In this document: in pieces, positions 59,230 through 64,000 of the stretch | How the letters are laid out: each line of letters starts with the position of its first letter | Numbering within the stretch: the first letter of the stretch is position 1 | NCBI RefSeq assembly: GCF_024763615.1 | Contig: NC_077222.1 | Span: 79,360,001 to 79,424,000 of the forward strand | DNA: 64,000 nucleotides | Origin: Phlebotomus papatasi | Taxonomy: Eukaryota > Arthropoda > Insecta > Diptera > Psychodidae | Reading direction: 5' to 3' | The notes under the pieces: generated by a model | Told to the model about the DNA's origin: nothing | The model's database searches: none | Seen by the model: the letters and a program-made list of their open reading frames with translations, nothing else | Translations under genes and position numbers: made by a program

Positions 59230-59533
59230 TTCAAAATGTGCTGGTTTTTGTAACTGTAGGGACCTGTGTTCCTTCAGTAATCAACTATCTTTTAATTTAT
59301 GAAGCAGACATCATTGGGTCACTATCAGAGATACTTACAATGCTGTTATCACCCCTCTGAGTCGATACCCTAGGTCTGCCAGTAGCGTTTTTCAGATGTA
59401 CTCGCACCTCATTAATATAATATTTGAATATTTTATGTCTAACCTTTAGTGATTTTCTATAAAATTTGGCAATTAACGACGCAGATTCATTCCGGCAGTA
59501 TCTCTGGACGACTTCTCACTTTTTAACTTTTTG
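59230..59533 (-). pseudogene. Tc1-like transposase N-terminal remnant, right arm
   Basis: Inverted copy of the left-arm remnant. It starts at an ATG near 59533 on the minus strand and lacks some of the stops in the left copy. Confidence 0.65.
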
Positions 59534-60029
59534 TAATTTGCCATTTTTAACCTAAATTATAAATTATCAAAAAACAGATTATTTCTTGTTTTCTATAATC
59601 ACTTTTAAACACATGTATTTATCATATACAACCATTTGCCTCTCAAATGACATAAACCCAAAATGTAATAGGTTTACATTAAGTTGGTTGCATGTTTTGA
59701 TCATTTCAAATTAGTTTTTTAAATGAGGCAACAAACTTTTGATTTTTCAAAAATGACCAATTTTTGGGAAACAATTATTTTTGATATGAAATAAAATTAA
59801 TTATTTTTTTTTGAAAAATATAAATAATATCTACGGATTACAGGGAACTCATCTGCAAAAAGCAAAATTTGTAAAAGTAATTTTTTCGATAATTTTTTTC
59901 ACTTGATTTCTCAAACATGCATTAGGCAACAAACTATTGACACCCACTGTATATATCAAATCGGAACGTTTTACTGAACTTTTCTTAAAGTTAGAAGTAT
60001 TCACACTAAAAGTCGAAAACAACTGAAAT

Positions 60030-60220
60030 ATAGGGAGACAGGGCAATAGAACATGGGCTAGTTTGAAACACTGCGACTTGTTTTAATGAGATATTATACC
60101 TCAGAGGACGAGACCTATAAATTCATTTCTATAGATTCCAAGGTCCAATTAAGAATTCGTCGACATAAGTCCAAAACCGTGTTCAGAACTATCCCATGTT
60201 TACTACTCCTCCGGATCCTT
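60030..60220. mobile_element. Degenerate MITE related to F5
   Basis: Left TAGGGAGACAGGGCAATAGA then ACATGGGCTAGTTTGAAACA; right GTTCAGAACTATCCCATGTT. The centre shares words with 18272-18492. Confidence 0.55.
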
Positions 60221-61827
60221 TTATAGTAAATTTCTAGACGATTATACCTACAGTTTTACCGTATACAGTTGATATTATCGATCGTGTCTATAAATTGCTT
60301 TATTTTAGCCTCACTGTGAATATGATATGAGGTGATTTTTTCTGGATTAGAATATAATATGTATAATAAATTTACATTAGATTTTCAAAAATAAATATAG
60401 TTACAGTCAAATTTCCCAAGTTATAGGGCTATGAAGTATAGTGTTTAACAACCCTTTTAAGTACTTTGTTTATTCGAATGAACGTTTGAATTTGCAAAAG
60501 GAGTTTTGTCTGGTATAAAATCTATCATAGAATATGTGACTTTGCGTAATCATTAATCAGATAGCGGCAAATGAGCGGGGAAATTCAATGGGACGAGGTA
60601 TACTATTGATTTGGTTGAGTAACTCTGAATACCCCTATCGTCGCAGGACCTACAAAAACATCTCGTCGTGGTAAATCAATCAGTTAACGAGTGCGGGAAA
60701 TTCAATATCAATGGATACAAATGGTGAAATATTGCAATACACTCCATCAACGAAATTTCAATTTTCACGTTGTTGGTCATTGGTGCCACTTTCTGATTTA
60801 TACGGAAAATCTTGCAAAGAGCTTTATCAATTTCTCCACATGCAAAGATATGTATTAGCACGTGTGTTCGTACCAATGAAAATTCACAGAAAATATATTC
60901 TACATTTTGTATAAAATTGTGCGAAAATGGGTGGTGATATATAGTCACTTTTGTCACTCTTTTTGTCAAACACCCCAGAAATTGTGAAATATTTATGCGT
61001 CATGTTTGCTCAATTAATGAAATCGTTTACGGCAACTTTGTGCTTCTTATTGTGGCGTGACAGAGGCAATTGCGTGCTTTAGTGTCTGAAGCTCTTTCAT
61101 ATACAAATTTTGTACCGAAGGTCTGTGCCCTCGAGAGTGAAGCTATTTTGGGAAATGAACCATTTTAGTAAGCACGAAGGAAATGTTTTGGCAATTTTCC
61201 CCAACATTTGCACCCTCATCAGCAGCTTCTGGACATCTGTGCGTGCAACATCACTCAGACACATTTGACCCAACATCCAGACCTATGTTGCAGCCACAAT
61301 TACTGCATATTCTCTTGGACGAGAAATGCAAATGAGATACATGAGATGGGGTAATGCAACAAATGCTGAAGAGGCAACGTCGGCGTCGTTAACCCAGCAG
61401 CTGCATTGTGAAATGTTGGAACTTTTCAGCGCTATAAAATGTTTTTTTATAGGCTACAAAATTGGGTGAAGGAAAGTTTCGAAGAAATTTTAGGCTCTGC
61501 GTTGTTTTTATAGATTCAAAATATCACGTTCCTCCAGATGTCCGTTATAACTGTATATTCCATCTGTTCCGAAGTCTTGAGCTTCGAGGAATATCGGAAG
61601 GGGTGATAGAAGGAGAAGAAAGGCTTTCCAAGCGATTGGAAATTTCCCCAATAGAAAGTCGTTATTGCGCAGGTTTCCTCCAGTGTCGTGTGGAAAGTTT
61701 CTACCGAACGGCCTGATTAGTAGTGCGTCCTTCAGTCGCTCTGCATTTTCCGGTAGGGCAGCAGTTGTATTCATTTCCGTGCATGGCTGTCGACCCCCGT
61801 GCCATCGGCCTTTAGTGAATGGTCGTG
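60221..61827. promoter_or_regulatory. Upstream region of the Dpr-like gene
   Basis: From about 61000 the sequence becomes less AT-rich and has no repeat ends, as expected of a promoter and 5' UTR. An octamer ATGCAAAT (POU-type site) lies at 61326-61333. No TATA box or start site could be fixed. The frame at 61462-61716 is probably UTR. Confidence 0.35.
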
Positions 61828-61866
61828 ATGTTGAGTGAAAAGTGTCAGGAACCGGAACCACGGTAG
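61828..61866 (+). other. Upstream ORF of 12 codons
   Basis: ATG at 61828 to TAG at 61864-61866, ending 5 nt before the Dpr-like start codon and in another frame. It could dampen translation if the transcript starts upstream of it. Confidence 0.4.
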
Positions 61867-61871
61867 GCGTA

Positions 61872-62295
61872 ATGCCATCTTATTCCCTGTCGCGAAGGAT
61901 CGCGACTTTCGCGGTCACTACTTTCGCATTAGTACTCGTTACTGAAGGTTCCCTGATGGCTTTTGAGGATAGTGTGTGGGAATCATTGCCATACTTTGAT
62001 GATACCACTGTGCGCGAAGTGACCGCAGCAGCAGGGTACCCAGTCATCCTGAAGTGTCGTGTACGAAACATCGGTGATCGTGCAGTGTCATGGATTCGCC
62101 GACGGGATCTACACATTTTAGCCATAGGGATCATGACCTACACCAATGATCCGCGTTTCCAGGCCGAGCATACAGAAGGTTCAGACGACTGGACTCTCAA
62201 GATTCGCAATGCTTATCCAGGAGACTCTGGAGTGTATGAGTGTCAGATATCCATTGATCCTAAAATCAGCCTAGGAATTCACCTTAACGTCATAT
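61872..62295 (+). CDS. dpr: Dpr-family Ig-domain protein, first coding exon (partial gene)
   Basis: Dpr (defective proboscis extension response) proteins are neuronal surface proteins with two Ig domains that bind DIP partners and help specify synaptic connections. This exon encodes 141 residues plus one base. Residues 1-28 form a signal peptide. The mature start PYFDD leads into the first Ig domain, with C52, W74 in the family hallmark VSWIRRRDLHIL, then SDDWTLKI and D118-S-G-V-Y-E-C124, ending PKIS...LNVI as Dpr D1 domains do. The exon ends at a GTACGT donor (62296) in phase 1, usual for Ig domains. The ATG at 61872 is the first in frame after a stop at 61836. The second Ig domain and membrane anchor must lie beyond 64000. 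Which Dpr paralogue it is cannot be told. Confidence 0.9.
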
Positions 62296-64000
62296 GTACG
62301 TAATATTTTTTTTTTGTAATTAGAGCAAAGATTTATTTACAATTTTCCTTCTTTATTTTTGCACGCCACGCATTTGTAAAACCGTTGAGCCCGAGTAGTC
62401 GTGACTTATTAAAAAGAATAATTCAAATCAATTAAAAAATATATAAGTTCGAAGGCTTATGGCTGTTTTTTTTTAAATTATTTTTCTGACCTATTGCTAA
62501 ACAATCTCAATATGCAGTAATAATTTTTTTGCTAATAACTTGGAATCATTAAATAACAAACAATAGGTTGCATTTATGGTCCACGATTGAACATGAAGAT
62601 AAGGCGTGAATTTGCTAAGCTCTAATTTTGCATATTTTGAATTTTGGCTTGACCAGTTGTTGCCGTGAAACTAGGTCTTTACTAGACCTTCTAAGCATAA
62701 ATTATTCTTTGTTTTTAAAGAAATAATGACTTAGTAAAAGAAAGATAATCAGTAGAATTTGTTAAAAAACACAATTGTTTTGTAAAAATGACACAGGATC
62801 AGAGGCAAGGTGAAAAAAAAATTCTTTGAAACTGACAAATAGATCTTGTTCAAATTTTGTCAAAAGGATGTTTTTTACCAATTTGACAAAACTTTTTTCT
62901 CACATTTATATGAAAAATATTCTTTTGACAATTTTTTTTGTTAATTTTTACAAGACTTTTTTCATATCAGTTTATCTGTTGCCACGAATGTTTTATAAAA
63001 TCAAGAATAGGGAAATCTGTTACAAAATTTATCCGTTATAATATTTATTTATATTGAAAAATGTTTTTAAGCATGAAAAATTATGATTTCTGACTTAATC
63101 ATCTACTTACCAAATTCGATTTAATCTGACTGTTTTTATTCAAACAAAATATTGCCTAATTTGCTGCAGCATTTTCCATACAAAGATCAAAGATCGAACT
63201 CTTGTATTTTGTAAAAATAATTTCAGTTAAGGTCATTAGATATTATTCGAATATACATTCAATGCTAGAAAATTTCTAAGAACCTAAAGAAAATTCAAAC
63301 CCGATATTTCAGCATAAAACAGGATGGTCAACCATATAATAGATTTACCTGCTTCTACAGTATTTCTTAAAAAAATCAAAGTTTCGTATAATATCCAAGT
63401 AATTAACAGATGAAAGTTTTACCGGAAATAAGACAAAATTGTCCAGCAATGCAGCACTGATTTTGTAATGTATTTATTTTAATGTTGTCTTTTTCACTAT
63501 AATCTTAGTGATGCTTTCAGAATTTTGATTACTATAAGGAAGCTTTGTGCAAAATATCATGAGTAAGAAATTAGCTATTTTATATCTTGTGAAGTAAGGG
63601 GGGCAAAGGCTTAAATTTTAAGAAATTCGAATAAAGAGAATGGGAAACCAGAGAAGAACACATTGAAAATTTTAATTTACTTTTTAAAATATTCATCAAT
63701 TAAATAAATCTCTTGTCTTAATATATTAAAAGTTAGAAGAGTTAGTCGTTTTCAAAATTGCCCTAAATTTCTATCTAAAAAAACAATCTAATGAAGAAAA
63801 CATCACGTCTTAAGAAATAATACAAAAAAGCACTTTCTTGCTTATATTGTCTCGAAGTAGCGTTTTCAAGTACCGTAATACGGGCTTCGAACCTGAGACT
63901 TAGCCCTTAACTGCTGCCTTAATCCTTAGAACTTAACTGCTCTAATTTTTCGACAATCAAGATTTTTTGGAAAAATTTGAGTTAGGATTGGATTATTAAG
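62296..64000 (+). other. First intron of the Dpr-like gene (continues past edge)
   Basis: At least 1.7 kb of AT-rich intron with no recognisable exon. Long introns are typical of dpr genes. Contains repeat R1 near its right edge. Confidence 0.7.
63868..63995 (+). repeat. Interspersed repeat R1 (copy 3)
   Basis: GTACCGTAATACGGGCTTCG, then TTAACTGCTCTAATTT and AATCAAGATTTTTTGGAAAA, matching 32184-32300 and 52845-52930. Confidence 0.7.

Larger units (their letters stand above)
58309..59949. mobile_element. Tc1/mariner-derived 1.64-kb palindrome
   Basis: Ends CAGTGGGTGTCAAAAGTTTG and, inverted at the right, CAGTGGGTGTCAATAGTTTG, flanked by TA. The arms of about 780 bp are near reverse complements up to the centre at about 59110. 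Each arm holds the 5' end and N-terminal transposase region of a Tc1-like transposon. The structure is a head-to-head duplication of the transposon's 5' half; the catalytic half is missing. Confidence 0.88.

Noticed and set aside
61326..61333. ATGCAAAT octamer as a proven POU site
   Set aside because: An 8-mer is expected to recur by chance in such DNA; without conservation it is only noted.
61842..61871. GTG start for the Dpr-like exon
   Set aside because: The first in-frame ATG (61872) gives a proper signal peptide; the GTG lies in the 5' UTR.

Overview
The window is AT-rich eukaryotic DNA, most likely from an insect and probably a dipteran. The evidence is a complete two-exon CYP6-type cytochrome P450 with a short phase-1 intron, the first exon of a Dpr-type immunoglobulin-domain gene, and a dense population of arthropod-style transposons (piggyBac, Tc1/mariner, a Gypsy-type LTR element, tRNA-derived SINEs). 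I see no bacterial operons, ribosome binding sites or CRISPR. Only two host protein genes can be supported: the P450 (minus strand, 6752-8319) and the Dpr-like exon (plus strand, 61872-62295, continuing past the right edge). A broken copy of the P450 3' end lies at 11750-12250.

Nearly everything else recognisable is mobile DNA. (1) One intact LTR element lies at 49153-52011. It has two identical 131-bp LTRs, a 5-bp target duplication, a tRNA-Ser-type primer site and a polypurine tract. Its single 804-aa ORF encodes Gag, protease and integrase but has no reverse transcriptase or RNase H. (2) At least six foldback-like elements (called E1-E6 here) start CAC...AGAAA or a close variant. Most are flanked by TA, and each is filled with its own palindromic or tandem motif. 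E5 (4.5 kb) carries about 120 copies of a 22-bp unit and E2 (2.5 kb) about 28 copies of a 71-bp unit. (3) A superfamily of MITEs has TAGGG(G)A-type ends and at least seven families (called F1-F7 here). (4) Tc1/mariner material includes a 1.64-kb near-perfect palindrome whose arms carry the transposase N-terminal region (58309-59949), and a degenerate element at 40919-43622 into which four or five other repeats have inserted in layers. (5) There are TTAA-flanked piggyBac-like MITEs, a SINE, fragments resembling a non-LTR element 3' end, and several unclassified interspersed repeats.

Layout: 1-6.2 kb repeats; 6.3-8.4 kb P450; 9-12.3 kb nested MITEs and P450 pseudogene; 12.3-21.4 kb sparse with scattered MITEs and a palindrome at 19.3-20.0 kb; 21.4-24.2 kb F6+E2; 25.4-26.0 kb piggyBac MITE; 26-30.9 kb nothing recognised; 31-32.3 kb long palindrome plus SINE; 33-39 kb MITEs, E3 and E4; 40.9-43.6 kb nested Tc1 wreck; 43.7-49.1 kb MITEs; 49.1-52.0 kb LTR element; 53.1-57.9 kb F6+E5; 58.3-60.2 kb Tc1 palindrome and a MITE; 61-64 kb Dpr gene 5' end and intron.

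The most unusual pattern is that four of the five copies of MITE family F6 have an E-type foldback element at or just beyond their right end (0, within the terminus, 35 and 95 bp). Together with the shared termini and private satellite-like interiors of the E elements, this suggests one poorly described transposon group that seeds minisatellites. All calls are by eye; no database search was possible.
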